Shown: in pieces, positions 34,199 to 43,521 of the stretch
Numbering within the stretch: position 1 is the first letter of the stretch
How the letters are laid out: each line of letters begins with the position of its first letter
NCBI GenBank assembly: GCA_012960245.1
Contig: DUBO01000028.1
Location: 38,596 to 102,595 of the forward strand
Source: Candidatus Binatota bacterium
GTDB taxonomy: Bacteria > Desulfobacterota > Binatia > UBA1149
DNA: 64,000 bases
Direction: 5' to 3'
Position numbers and translations under genes: made by a program
Notes under the pieces: generated by a model
What the model was told of the DNA's origin: nothing
Seen by the model: only the letters and a program-made list of their open reading frames with translations
Database searches by the model: none

Positions 34199-35899
34199 CT
34201 ACTTGCGCAGGCGGGCCCAGGCGTCGCGCAGGGTGACCGTGCGGTTGAACACCGGCAGGTCTGCCGTGGAGTCGGGGTCGAGGCAGAAGTAACCCTTGCG
34301 CTCGAACTGGCAGGTCACGCCGGCTTTGAGGTCGGCGGCCGATGGTTCCAATCGGCTTTGGCTGAGTTCCAGCAGCGAGTCGGGGTTGATGGCGTCGCCA
34401 ATGTTGTTGCCGTCTTTGCCGCTGTCAGCGACTTCAGCCAACGGGTTTTCGGCCGTGAACAGCCGGTCGTACAGGCGCACTCGGGCCGGCACCGACTGCT
34501 CGGCTGACACCCAGTGCAGGGTGGCCTTCACCTTGCGGCCATCGGGCGAATCGCCGCCCCTGGTAGCCGGGTCGTAGCTGCACAGCAACTCGATGACCTC
34601 GCCCTCGTCGTTCTTGACGACCTCGTTGCAAGTAACAAAGTAGGCGTAGCGAAGGCGTACTTCGCGGCCGGGCGAGAGGCGAAAAAACTTGCGCGGCGGG
34701 TCTTCCATGAAGTCCTCGCGTTCGACGTAGAGGCTGCCGCTGAAGGGCACCTTGCGCGTACCGGCCGACTCGTCCTCGGGGTTGTTGATGGCCGTGAGTT
34801 GCTCGACCTTACCCTCGGGCCAGTTGGTGATAGTGAGCTTCAAGGGGTCGAGCACGCCCATCAGTCGAGTAGCGCTGCTGTTGAGCTCCTGCCGCAGCTC
34901 GTGCTCGAGTTGCTCGTACTGCACCGTGTTGTCGCTGCGGGTCACTCCAACGCCGAGGCAGAAGTTACGTATGGCCGCCGGCGGGTAGCCGCGCCTGCGC
35001 ATGCCCGAAAGCGTGGGCATGCGAGGGTCGTCCCAGCCCGACACCTTGCCCTCTTCTACCAAGCCGCGCAGCACGCGCTTGCTCATCACGGTGTGGGTCA
35101 GGTTGAGGCGCGCAAACTCGATCTGCTGCGGGTGACACTCGCTGTCAAGAGCGTCGAGCACCCAGTCGTACAGCGCCTTGTTGTCGGCAAATTCGAGCGT
35201 GCACAGCGAGTGGGTGATGCCTTCAAAGGAGTCGCTCAGGCAGTGGGCGAGGTCGTACATGGGGTACACGCACCAGTCGTCGCCGGTGCGGTGGTGGGTG
35301 GCGCGCTGTATTCGGTAGAGCACCGGGTCGCGCATGACGATGCGCGGGCTGGCCATGTCGATGCGTGCTCGGAGAGTGTGGCTGCCCGCTTCGAATTCGC
35401 CTGCACGCATGCGTCGGAAAAGGTCGAGGCTTTCTTCGGCCGAGCGCTCGCGCCAGGGACTGTCACTACCCGGACGGGTGAGCGTGCCGCGCTGCTCTCT
35501 TACCTGCTCGGCCGACAGCTCGCACACGTAGGCTCGGCCTCGGCGCACGAGCTCCTCGGCGCAGTCGTACAGGCGCTGGTAGTAGTCCGAGGCAAAGTAC
35601 AGGTGTTGGCCCCAGTCGAAGCCCAGCCAGGCGATGTCGGCCTTGATGGAATCAACGTACTCCGTGTCTTCGGCACTCGGGTTGGTGTCGTCGAATCTGA
35701 GATGGCAACGGCCACCGAACTCGCCGGCCACGCCGAAATTGAGGCAGATGGATTTCGCGTGGCCGATGTGGAGATAGCCGTTTGGTTCGGGCGGAAAACG
35801 CGTGACGATTTCGTCGTGCCTGCCTTCGGCGAGATCCTTGTCTATGAGCTTGCGGACAAAGTCGCGCGGCTTATCGGCCTTGTCTTCGCTGCTACCCAT
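34199..35899 (-). CDS. glnS: Glutaminyl-tRNA synthetase
   Basis: The 566-residue enzyme charges tRNA-Gln with glutamine. It is a class I synthetase of the GlnRS branch: RFPPEPNGYLHIGHAKS with HIGH at residues 44-47, LRFDDTNPSAEDTEYV, the KMSKS-equivalent VMSKR, and the C-terminal two-barrel anticodon domain beginning near LKLTITNWPEG. Length and domain order match bacterial GlnRS. Presence of GlnRS means this organism need not rely on the Glu-tRNA-Gln amidotransferase route for glutamine. Located between the dockerin-like protein and the STAND-ATPase gene, with no clear operon partner. Confidence 0.98.
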   Translation of the reverse strand: MGSSEDKADKPRDFVRKLIDKDLAEGRHDEIVTRFPPEPNGYLHIGHAKSICLNFGVAGEFGGRCHLRFDDTNPSAEDTEYVDSIKADIAWLGFDWGQHLYFASDYYQRLYDCAEELVRRGRAYVCELSAEQVREQRGTLTRPGSDSPWRERSAEESLDLFRRMRAGEFEAGSHTLRARIDMASPRIVMRDPVLYRIQRATHHRTGDDWCVYPMYDLAHCLSDSFEGITHSLCTLEFADNKALYDWVLDALDSECHPQQIEFARLNLTHTVMSKRVLRGLVEEGKVSGWDDPRMPTLSGMRRRGYPPAAIRNFCLGVGVTRSDNTVQYEQLEHELRQELNSSATRLMGVLDPLKLTITNWPEGKVEQLTAINNPEDESAGTRKVPFSGSLYVEREDFMEDPPRKFFRLSPGREVRLRYAYFVTCNEVVKNDEGEVIELLCSYDPATRGGDSPDGRKVKATLHWVSAEQSVPARVRLYDRLFTAENPLAEVADSGKDGNNIGDAINPDSLLELSQSRLEPSAADLKAGVTCQFERKGYFCLDPDSTADLPVFNRTVTLRDAWARLRK

Positions 35900-35986
35900 C
35901 GGCCCATTAAAGGGGGATACGTTCCTATTAGCAAAAAAGTAAGGGGGAGGTCTTTGAGCCTCGCTGCCTTTGCGTCCGGCGCTCGC

Positions 35987-38719
35987 CTATCCCGCTTGGA
36001 GGGTGCCGAGGATCTTGAGGGCGTGCTGTTCGTAGTAGACAGCACCGCAGCCACGAAAGCGCCCTGCGGCCATCTCCAGCAGTTCGCTCGCCGAGCGCGT
36101 GCCCCCGGTTTTGATTCTCAACTGGGCCAGGGCCACGGCAGTGTGGGACGCTACTATCGGCGCGCGCATGCTCGAGGCTGACTCCAGGGCGCGTTGCAGG
36201 TAGCTCTCGGCCGCTTCGAAGTCGCCGGTCGTTGTTGCCATCCGTCCCAGCCTGAGCGTCACCGGCCCGGTGTAGTCTACGCCCACTCCCGTGCAGACGT
36301 GGCTGTCGGCCCAGGGCTCCAGGATGGCGGCGATCCTGCGGGCTCCATCGACGTCTTCGAGCGCCGTGGCGAGGTCGGCCATTGCTGCGATGGAAGCCAG
36401 CCAAACCATGTCCACGGGCATCTCGCTTATCCCGTCCATCAGCTCGCGGTAGTAGGGCTCGGCCTCCGCGGCGCGGTCGAGTTCAACGAGCAAGAGCGCG
36501 AGGCTGGATTTGACGGGGGCCAGCTCGGGCCTGGTTGCCAGGATATCGCGCAGTGGTTGTTCGAGCTCGGCTTGTTGCCCCCGGCAGCGCCAGGTGCTGA
36601 ACACGTGCACCTGGTACTTGAGCGTGGCCGTCGAGGCATCCACTTTCAGGCCGTACTCCAGCTCAGACTCGGCCCAACGCAGGGCCTGCTCGAGGTCACC
36701 GTCGAGCGCCGCGCGCAGGGCCCGGGAACTGTCGGCACGCCAGCGCGCCCAGGGCTGACCGGTCCTTCGCGCCAGCTCCTCAATGGTTTCCATCTCGGCT
36801 TCGGCTTTCTCGCGGTCGCCCATCTCCACTAAAACGCCGCCGCGGGCCGTGCGGCCAACTACTTCCATCATCCAGTCTTCTCTCCGCGTCGCGAGAAGGA
36901 TGAGCCGCTCGGCGGTGTCCAGTCGCGCGGAGGAGTTGGCCGGACCCCACAACACCCACAGCCTCGAAGCCAGTGCCTGCACGAGCACCTCGGTGTTTCC
37001 CAGTGCCTCGGCTTCGGCCACAGCGGTTTCGCTCAGCTTCCCGGCTTCGGGGTCGCTGGCGGCACCCAGCATCATGGCCAATCGCGATATCACCGTAACC
37101 CTGATTTTTGACGAGCCTTGATCCAGTGCTTCGAGTGCTTCGCGCAGCATGGCAACGGCCAGCGGGTTGCCACCCGAGGGTGCTTGCCAGGAGGCGGTGT
37201 AGCCGTAGCCCAGGGACGCGCGGGCGAGCGAGAGGGTGTCGCCGTTATCGCGTGCGGTGGCCGCCGCCTCGACAAAAAGCGCGTCGGCTTTTTTCGATTC
37301 GCCCATGAGGCGATAGCATTCGGCCAGGGCCAGTCCGTATAAAAGGTTGGCCCGATCGTCGGCGTCGATGGCAGACTGCAGATAGGCTACCGCGTTTTCG
37401 TAGGCAGTCGACGCCATGGCTTCGCGCGCCGCCTGCTCCAGGCTCCACACGAGCTTGTCTCGGTCAGCCAGGCTACCGCTATCCTGGAACTGGCCCGCGA
37501 TTGCGGCGGCGCTGACAGGCTCGCCGGCGGTAGCGCGCTCGTAAAGAGTGGTCGCCACGGCCAGGTGTATCTTGCGGCGGAACTTCTTGTCTATGTCGTC
37601 GTAGAATGCGTCGCGCATTATCGCGTGGGAGAAACTCCAGTTCGGCGACTCCGCTTCGTCGGGCACGATAAGGTCGGCCTCGTTGGCCTTGGCGAGAGCC
37701 TCGGCCACCAATACGGGGGCATCGCTGCCCTTCAGCAGCCCCGAGTCCTTGCAGGCCGAGACCAGTATTTCGCGGTTAAACCCCTGGCCAATTACAGCGG
37801 CGGTCCTGAGTATCTCGCGATGCAGTTCGTCGCCCCCTCCCATGCGCGACACCAGTACGCGCCGCAGGCTCACCGGGGTCTGGAGGTTCAGGGAGGCCAG
37901 GCGATCAACCCTCTGCGCCTGGCCAGATCCGGGCTTGAGCAGTTCGGTAATATAGAGGGGATTGCCGCCGGTGTAGCGGTCGAGCAGTTCCACCTCGGCC
38001 GGCTCGGCGTGCCGCCCGGTCAGCGATGAGACCAGTAAGCCGATTTCCTGGTTGCTCAGGCCCCCCAACTGGAGATCCACCAGCGGGTTGGGAAGTACGA
38101 CCCGCCATGGGCTGCCCTCGCTGCGCTCCCGGCCTACCAGCAGCACCATCAGCTGGCCGGGGATCTGTGAGCGCAGCAGGTGCCGCAGCAGGTAGCCCGA
38201 TGCGGGGTCGGTTCCGTGGGCATCGTCGATGACCATGAGCAGGGGGGAGTGTTGCAGCAGGTCGGTGAGCAGCGAGGTCACGGCTTCAAACAGGGCCAGG
38301 CGGGCATCGACCGTGGTGGCGGGGGTAGAGCGGGAGGGGGGGGCCTTATCCGGTTCGCCTGTCCAGCCAGGGGCGATGCGCTCGATCAGCGAGCCGGGCC
38401 CACGGTGTTTCGCGGCCAGGTTCTCGAGCCCGGGCGGGAGCGAAGAAAGCAGGCGACTCCATACGAGAAAAGGCGGCCCGTTCTGACCTTCCCAGCAGCA
38501 GGCGCGCCAGACCATTGCGCCGCGGTCGTTGGCGCCATCGGCAAAGCGCGCCGCGAGCGAGGTCTTGCCCATACCCGCGGGGCCGACCAGGTAGCCCACG
38601 CTGGCGCCGGTGTTATCGGCCAGGGCTTCGTCGAGTTGCGACAGCTCCCTGCTGCGGCCCACGAAGGTCGTGCCGTTGCCAGCCGGAGCGGCTGGCGATT
38701 GTTTGCTGTTGTCGGCCAC
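35987..38719 (-). CDS. STAND-type ATPase with TPR-like helical repeats
   Basis: A 910-residue cytoplasmic protein. The N-terminal ATPase begins with FVGRSRELSQLDEAL, has Walker A GPAGMGKTS, Walker B LLMVIDDAHGTD and the GGNPLYITELL sensor region near residue 250, as in the MalT/LuxR and adenylate-cyclase-associated signalling ATPases. From about residue 400 it continues as helical repeats of TPR type (alternating Ala/Leu/Glu rich). Relatives normally carry a LuxR HTH or a nucleotide-cyclase domain; neither is visible here. It may act as a scaffold or partner a separate effector. It lies 88 bases upstream of glnS on the same strand. Confidence 0.85.
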   Translation of the reverse strand: MADNSKQSPAAPAGNGTTFVGRSRELSQLDEALADNTGASVGYLVGPAGMGKTSLAARFADGANDRGAMVWRACCWEGQNGPPFLVWSRLLSSLPPGLENLAAKHRGPGSLIERIAPGWTGEPDKAPPSRSTPATTVDARLALFEAVTSLLTDLLQHSPLLMVIDDAHGTDPASGYLLRHLLRSQIPGQLMVLLVGRERSEGSPWRVVLPNPLVDLQLGGLSNQEIGLLVSSLTGRHAEPAEVELLDRYTGGNPLYITELLKPGSGQAQRVDRLASLNLQTPVSLRRVLVSRMGGGDELHREILRTAAVIGQGFNREILVSACKDSGLLKGSDAPVLVAEALAKANEADLIVPDEAESPNWSFSHAIMRDAFYDDIDKKFRRKIHLAVATTLYERATAGEPVSAAAIAGQFQDSGSLADRDKLVWSLEQAAREAMASTAYENAVAYLQSAIDADDRANLLYGLALAECYRLMGESKKADALFVEAAATARDNGDTLSLARASLGYGYTASWQAPSGGNPLAVAMLREALEALDQGSSKIRVTVISRLAMMLGAASDPEAGKLSETAVAEAEALGNTEVLVQALASRLWVLWGPANSSARLDTAERLILLATRREDWMMEVVGRTARGGVLVEMGDREKAEAEMETIEELARRTGQPWARWRADSSRALRAALDGDLEQALRWAESELEYGLKVDASTATLKYQVHVFSTWRCRGQQAELEQPLRDILATRPELAPVKSSLALLLVELDRAAEAEPYYRELMDGISEMPVDMVWLASIAAMADLATALEDVDGARRIAAILEPWADSHVCTGVGVDYTGPVTLRLGRMATTTGDFEAAESYLQRALESASSMRAPIVASHTAVALAQLRIKTGGTRSASELLEMAAGRFRGCGAVYYEQHALKILGTLQAG

Positions 38720-38799
38720 TGGTCAGAGCTCTTCCCGGGGTTGTACCGCCGAGGCAGGGCTGTTGGTAGTAACTACCGGCGCTGGCAGGAAACTGGCGC

Positions 38800-39213
38800 T
38801 CACTGTCCCGCGATCAGTTGCACCGACACGCGGCGCAGTTGCCTCGGGCCGTCCAGTTCCACCAGCATCAGGGCCTGCCAGGTGCCGAGCAGCAGCTCGC
38901 CGTCTACGACCGGCACGGTTTCGGATGGGCCCAGCATCGAGGCGAGGATGTGAGACTGGGCGTTGTTGTCTACGCGGTCGTGCAGCCAGTTGTCGTGCTC
39001 GGGCACGGCGGTGTCGAGTGCGCGCAACAGGTCGACGCCGATGTTGGGGTCGTCGTTTTCGTTGACGATGACGGCCGCCGTGGCGCCCAGCACCATCACG
39101 TGGCACAGCCCGTCGGTTACCCCGCTGTCGCGCACCGCCTGCCGCACCGCGCCGGTGAGGTCGAGGCATTCCTTGTGGGCGTTAGTCGAGATGTTGAGTA
39201 CGACTGCGGGCAT
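38800..39213 (-). CDS. YjbQ/UPF0047 family protein
   Basis: A 137-residue member of the UPF0047 (YjbQ) family, small cytoplasmic proteins with some reported thiamine-phosphate synthase side activity but no settled role. Family landmarks are NENDDPNIGVDLLRALD, then NNAQSHILASMLGPSETVPVVDG and LGTWQALMLVELDGPR. The usual HTTAA near the first block reads GATAA here, so one His of the likely metal site is missing, while the SHI His is kept. It is downstream of the FadD19-like ligase on the same strand, 47 bases away. Confidence 0.88.
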   Translation of the reverse strand: MPAVVLNISTNAHKECLDLTGAVRQAVRDSGVTDGLCHVMVLGATAAVIVNENDDPNIGVDLLRALDTAVPEHDNWLHDRVDNNAQSHILASMLGPSETVPVVDGELLLGTWQALMLVELDGPRQLRRVSVQLIAGQ

Positions 39214-39260
39214 GGGCTACCAGTCTGCGCCGGTTGGCGCCCGGGTCCAAGCGGCGTCTG

Positions 39261-40895
39261 TCAGTCCCCTGTTTCGCCGGTGGCTACGCGCAGAGCCCAG
39301 CGGTAGTCGGGTTTGCCGCTGGGCGCCCGCTCCACGGTGTCCACCAGGTGCAGTTCGCGCGGCAGCTTGTAGCCGGCGATGCGGGTGCGACAGTGCTCCT
39401 GCAGCGACTCGAGGGTGAGCTCACGATTTTCGCGGGCTTGGACGACCGCGGCCACGCGGTTGCCCCAGCGTTCATCGGGTACGCCCACCACCACGCAGTC
39501 AAAAGCGTCGGGGTGCGCCTTGATCGCCGCCTCGACTTCCTCGGGGTAGATTTTTTCGCCACCCGAGTTGATCGACACCGAACCTCTACCGAGCAGCGTG
39601 ATGGTTCCGTCTTCTTCGAGCGTGGCCCAGTCGCCGGGCATTGAGTAACGCCGGCCGTCGGCGCCGGTGATGAAGGTCTCGGCCGACTTGGCCGGGTCCT
39701 TGTAGTACCCCATCGGGATGTCGCCGCTGCGCGCTACCTTGCCGACCTCTCCCGAACCCGCCGTCACCGGCTCGAGCGTTTCGGGGTTGAGCACGGTCGC
39801 GTCGCGGCCGGCCTGCACGGTGGGGCCGCCGCCCTTCATGGCGGTATTGCCCTTGGTGATCATGGCCATGCCGTTGTTACCTGATTCGGACGAGCCGATG
39901 CTGTCTATGATTATGAGGTCAGGAAAGCGTTCGAAGAACGCGTCCTTCACCGTGGGCGAAAACACCGCGGCGGTGCTCACCAGCACGAACAGCGACGAAC
40001 TGTCGTGGCGGGCGACCTCGGGCTGCTCGAGCGCTTCGACCAGCGGGCGGCCCATGGCGTCGCCGGTGATCATGATGGTGTCCACCTTCTGCTCGGCCAC
40101 CAGTCGCCAGACCTCGGCCGGGTCGAAGCGTGCCATCAGCACCACCTTGCGGCCCAGGAAGGACCCCCCCATGACCGACCATTGCGTGGCCCCGTGCATG
40201 AGCGGCGCGATGGGCAGTTGCACCGAGCGGCCGGCGTCGGCCTGGGCGCGCTTGACCATGTCGCCCGGGTGGGTGGCGCGTACGCCGGTCTGTGGATCGT
40301 TGCCGCCGCCCAGTGCGAAGAACACGTCCTCGTGTCGCCACACCACGCCCTTGGGCATTCCCGTGGTGCCGCCGGTGTAAAGAATATAGTGATCGTCGGC
40401 CGACCTCGGGCCGAAGTCGCGTTCGGGCGAACCGCTGAGCATGGCGGCTTCGTAGTCCACCGGGGGAGGCGACAGCAGCGCGGTGTCGGCGTCGGAGCCG
40501 TCGTCGACAACGACCGTGAATCGCAGGTCGGGCAGCGAGTCGATTACGGCCGCTACCCTGGGCGCAAACTCGCGCGCGAACACAAGTCCCACGAGATCGG
40601 CGTTCTTGAACAGGTAGGCCAGCTCGTCTTCGACGTAGCGGTAGTTGATGTTGATCCACACCGCGCGGGCCTTGAACACCGCCCACAGGGTTTCGACCCA
40701 CTCCAACGAGTTGTAGGCGTATATGCCCACGTGGTCGCCGGGCTTTACTCCCTGCTCGATGAGGAAGTGCGCCAGGCGGTTAGCCCGCTTCTCCATCTCG
40801 GCGTAGCTGCAACTGCGGCCGTCTACCTGCAGGTAGTCGCTGTCGCCGAAGTGGTCGACTGTGTTCTCAAAAAGATCGGCCAGGTTGAATTCCAC
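39261..40895 (-). CDS. FadD19-like acyl-CoA synthetase (steroid-acid ligase type)
   Basis: A 544-residue adenylate-forming CoA ligase. The P-loop-like motif YTGGTTGMPKGVVWRHEDVFF is that of the FadD17/FadD19 subgroup, which activates C24-C27 steroid side-chain acids in mycobacteria and rhodococci. Other motifs are DSIGSSESGNNG, the GRRYSMPGDWATLEEDG hinge and the C-terminal APSGKPDYRWAL with the catalytic Lys. It sits 30 bases behind the fused CoA-transferase gene in an operon headed by a KstR-type operator, supporting a role in steroid-like or terpenoid acid breakdown. The substrate assignment is by analogy. Confidence 0.88.
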   Translation of the reverse strand: MEFNLADLFENTVDHFGDSDYLQVDGRSCSYAEMEKRANRLAHFLIEQGVKPGDHVGIYAYNSLEWVETLWAVFKARAVWININYRYVEDELAYLFKNADLVGLVFAREFAPRVAAVIDSLPDLRFTVVVDDGSDADTALLSPPPVDYEAAMLSGSPERDFGPRSADDHYILYTGGTTGMPKGVVWRHEDVFFALGGGNDPQTGVRATHPGDMVKRAQADAGRSVQLPIAPLMHGATQWSVMGGSFLGRKVVLMARFDPAEVWRLVAEQKVDTIMITGDAMGRPLVEALEQPEVARHDSSSLFVLVSTAAVFSPTVKDAFFERFPDLIIIDSIGSSESGNNGMAMITKGNTAMKGGGPTVQAGRDATVLNPETLEPVTAGSGEVGKVARSGDIPMGYYKDPAKSAETFITGADGRRYSMPGDWATLEEDGTITLLGRGSVSINSGGEKIYPEEVEAAIKAHPDAFDCVVVGVPDERWGNRVAAVVQARENRELTLESLQEHCRTRIAGYKLPRELHLVDTVERAPSGKPDYRWALRVATGETGD

Positions 40896-40925
40896 GGCTC
40901 GTGCTCCCTCGGCGCTCGGCGCCGA

Positions 40926-43358
40926 TCAGTAAATTACCTTTTCTTCGACCAGCCGGGAGTACTCGGCCTCGTCCATGCCCAGGGTATCGACAAACACGCG
41001 GTGGTTGTCCTGTCCCATTGCCGGACCCGGCTTGACCACAACCTGGCTGCTGCCCATTTTTACATAACTGCCGTAAATGGTTTCGTTGAAGCCCAGCGGA
41101 TGGGTGACCTCGATGAAGGTTTCGCGCGCTTTCCAGTGTGGGTCGGTGAGCAGGTCGCCCACGTTGAGCACCGGGGTGGCGGCTACTCCAGCCGCCTGCA
41201 GGCGCTCTACGAGCTCGCGGTCGCCGAAGCCGGCCGTCCACGCACCCAGCTGCTCGTGCAGCCTGTCTATATCTTCCAAGCGTCCCGAGCTGCTCTCGTA
41301 TCGTTCTTCGGCGGCCCAGCCGGGGTCGTCCATAGCCCCGGTGAGTGCGCGCCACTCGAGGTCGTTGCTTACGGCGATGGCTATCCAGCGGTCTTCGCCG
41401 GAGCAGGGAAACACCCCGTGCGGTGCGGCTGCAGCCGTCGGGTGGCGGTTGCCCAGCGGGCCGGCCACGCGGCCGTTGAGCTCAAAGTCCATGTAAGCGG
41501 GGCCCACCAACTGCATGGCGGCTTCCTGCTGCGAGTAGTCAACGTGTTGCCCCTCGCCGCTGCTGCGCCGCCAGGCGAGCGCGGTCAGTATGGCGTAGGC
41601 GCCCAGTATGCCGTTCATGGGGTCGCAGAAGGCGTTCTCCATGGGCACCGGCGGACCATCGGCGTAGCCGTTGAGACTGTCCAGCCCGGTGAGGCTCGAC
41701 AGGCTCATGCCGTAGGTGCGCACGTCCTTTAGCGGGCCGTACTGCCCGGCGGCGGGCATCGAGAACAGGATCACGTCTTCACGCACGCGCTTGAGTTCGT
41801 CGTAACCCAGCCCGAGGCGTTGCATGACGCCGGGGCCGAAGTTTTCGATCACCACGTCACAGGTGGCCACCAGCTCGCGCGCCAGCTCCAGACCGCGCTC
41901 CTGCTTGAGGTCGAGTGTAACGCTGCCGTTGCCGGCCCAGCAGGCGTGGTTCGAAAGACTGCGATCGGGGCTGGCCTCGCCATTGGCAAAAGGCGGCAGC
42001 GTGCGAGTGAGGTCAACGCGGGTGTGCGACTCGACCTTTATGACATCGGCACCCAGGAAGGCCAGGGTCTGCCCGGTCACCGGCCCCGCCCACACCCAGC
42101 CGAAGTTGGCCACGCGCAGCCCTTCGAGCGGCAGGCGTCCGCTGTCCGAGGGAGTCGCGGCGTCCGGAGTAGATGTGCCTGGAGTCGTGGCACGGGGAGC
42201 GGTGGCTGCCAGGATTTCGTCGTGGTGCTCACCGAGCAGCGGCGCCGCGGTCACGGCGCCACCGGGGCAGGCCGGCAGCTTGAAGGGCGGCCCCAGCGTG
42301 GTCACGCGTCCGAGTTCGGCGTGCTCGAGTTCGACCATGAAGCCGCGCTCGCGCAGGTGCTCGTGGCGGGCGGCCTCGGCCACCGTGAACACGGCCGTAA
42401 CCGGCGCGCCCACGGCCTGGCAGCGGTCCATCAACTCGAACTTGCCCTGCTGGAGGGTCCACTCTTCGAGCATGGAGTAGATGAGGTCAGAGTTCTGCGC
42501 CCTGGTGAACATGTCCTGGAACATTTCGAGCTGCGCCCAGTCGGGGTTGCCCATGACCTCGACCAGCCCGTTCCACTGCGCGGCCTCCAGCGCCAGCACC
42601 CAGGCGTGACCGTCCTTGCAGGGCATGATCGTGGCGGGCGCGGCCAGCGACATGCCCACGCCGGTTCTCAAGTCGAAGACGCCGTCCTGTGCCAGCGCGC
42701 CTATGTTCTGGCCGCCGGTGAAGGTGGCCGCGATCGCCTCGGCCGAAGACACGTCGAGCTGCTGTCCACTACCCACCTTGTCGCGTCCCAGGGTGGCGGC
42801 CAGTCCCCAGGCCGCGCCCGTAATGGCCCCGTAGAAGTCGGCGGCAAAGGTTCCGATCTCGAGCGGGGCCTGGTCAGGCTTTCCACAGTAACGACTGCCC
42901 GCGCCCGTCATGTGCCAGGCGTTGAGGTCGACGGCCTTCCACTCGGCGGCCGGCCCGGTCTGCCCCAGCGGGGTGATCGAGACCACGACCAGTTGAGGGT
43001 TTACGGCCGCGAGGGCCGCGTAGTCGATGCCGAGCTCGCGTTTCTTCGCGGGCGACTGGTTCTCGACGAGCATGTCGGCCGTGCGCAACAGGTCGAAGAA
43101 GAGTTCGCGACCTTCGCTGCTGTCGAGGTCGAGCACGACGCTGCGCTTGTTGCTGTTCAGAAAAAAGAACAATCCGCTTTTCTCGGGGTGGGCTTCGTCG
43201 CCCGGAAAAGGCCCCAGCGCACGGGCCGGGTCGCCACCGGGGGGCTCCACCTTTACGACGTCGGCGCCGTAGTCGGCCAGCAGCTTGGCGCAGAAGGGCG
43301 CAGAGACGCCTTCGCCAAGCTCGATCACGCGAATTTCTGAAAGGGCTCCCTTGCTCAT
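40926..43358 (-). CDS. Fused double CaiB/BaiF CoA-transferase
   Basis: The 810-residue protein from ATG 43358 joins two complete type III CoA-transferase units. Unit 1 starts with EIRVIELGEGVSAPFCAKLLADYGADVVKVEP (shown here only as family landmark in its first 20 residues EIRVIELGEGVSAPFCAKLL); unit 2 starts near residue 413 (GLRVANFGWVWAGPVTGQTL) after a Thr/Pro/Ala-rich linker. Each has its own candidate catalytic Asp (ADFYGAITGA and FCDPMNGILGA). Family members normally form intertwined dimers of 400-residue chains, so the fusion may build a pseudo-heterodimer. Upstream in-frame ATG codons to 43421 add residues outside the family. It heads the leftward operon with a good promoter. Confidence 0.88.
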   Translation of the reverse strand: MSKGALSEIRVIELGEGVSAPFCAKLLADYGADVVKVEPPGGDPARALGPFPGDEAHPEKSGLFFFLNSNKRSVVLDLDSSEGRELFFDLLRTADMLVENQSPAKKRELGIDYAALAAVNPQLVVVSITPLGQTGPAAEWKAVDLNAWHMTGAGSRYCGKPDQAPLEIGTFAADFYGAITGAAWGLAATLGRDKVGSGQQLDVSSAEAIAATFTGGQNIGALAQDGVFDLRTGVGMSLAAPATIMPCKDGHAWVLALEAAQWNGLVEVMGNPDWAQLEMFQDMFTRAQNSDLIYSMLEEWTLQQGKFELMDRCQAVGAPVTAVFTVAEAARHEHLRERGFMVELEHAELGRVTTLGPPFKLPACPGGAVTAAPLLGEHHDEILAATAPRATTPGTSTPDAATPSDSGRLPLEGLRVANFGWVWAGPVTGQTLAFLGADVIKVESHTRVDLTRTLPPFANGEASPDRSLSNHACWAGNGSVTLDLKQERGLELARELVATCDVVIENFGPGVMQRLGLGYDELKRVREDVILFSMPAAGQYGPLKDVRTYGMSLSSLTGLDSLNGYADGPPVPMENAFCDPMNGILGAYAILTALAWRRSSGEGQHVDYSQQEAAMQLVGPAYMDFELNGRVAGPLGNRHPTAAAAPHGVFPCSGEDRWIAIAVSNDLEWRALTGAMDDPGWAAEERYESSSGRLEDIDRLHEQLGAWTAGFGDRELVERLQAAGVAATPVLNVGDLLTDPHWKARETFIEVTHPLGFNETIYGSYVKMGSSQVVVKPGPAMGQDNHRVFVDTLGMDEAEYSRLVEEKVIY

Positions 43359-43400
43359 CGTGAGTTGTACATCGGCGCCCAGCGGGCGCCGTGAGCCGCG

Positions 43401-43429
43401 AATATAGGGGGTATACAGCATGCTGTCCA
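43401..43429 (-). promoter_or_regulatory. Promoter of the leftward CoA-transferase/ligase operon
   Basis: On the minus strand TGGACA (43429-43424) and TATATT (43406-43401) are 17 bases apart, a good sigma-70-type promoter. Its predicted transcript start is about 35 bases before the ATG at 43358. The KstR-type palindrome begins four bases upstream of the -35 box. Confidence 0.6.
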
Positions 43430-43432
43430 GCA

Positions 43433-43452
43433 GAATAGAACTTGTTCTATTC
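43433..43452. promoter_or_regulatory. KstR-type operator palindrome (site 2)
   Basis: GAATAGAAC, TT, GTTCTATTC form a 20-base inverted repeat with perfect nine-base arms. Its core (43436-43449) fits TnnAACnnGTTnnA. It lies in the divergent region between the CoA-transferase/ligase operon and the eight-gene rightward operon. A possible rightward promoter, TTGTTC (43442-43447) and TAGGTT (43465-43470), overlaps it. Confidence 0.7.
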
Positions 43453-43521
43453 CAGTTACCCGGCTAGGTTCCCCGGTGTCGGGGCGTCCGTTGGCGACCC
43501 CGCAAGAGAGAGTTTTCAGAC

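Noticed and set aside
34514..36181. 555-codon plus-strand ORF
   Set aside because: Shadow of glnS on the other strand.
41820..43340. 506-codon plus-strand ORF
   Set aside because: Shadow of the fused CoA-transferase.
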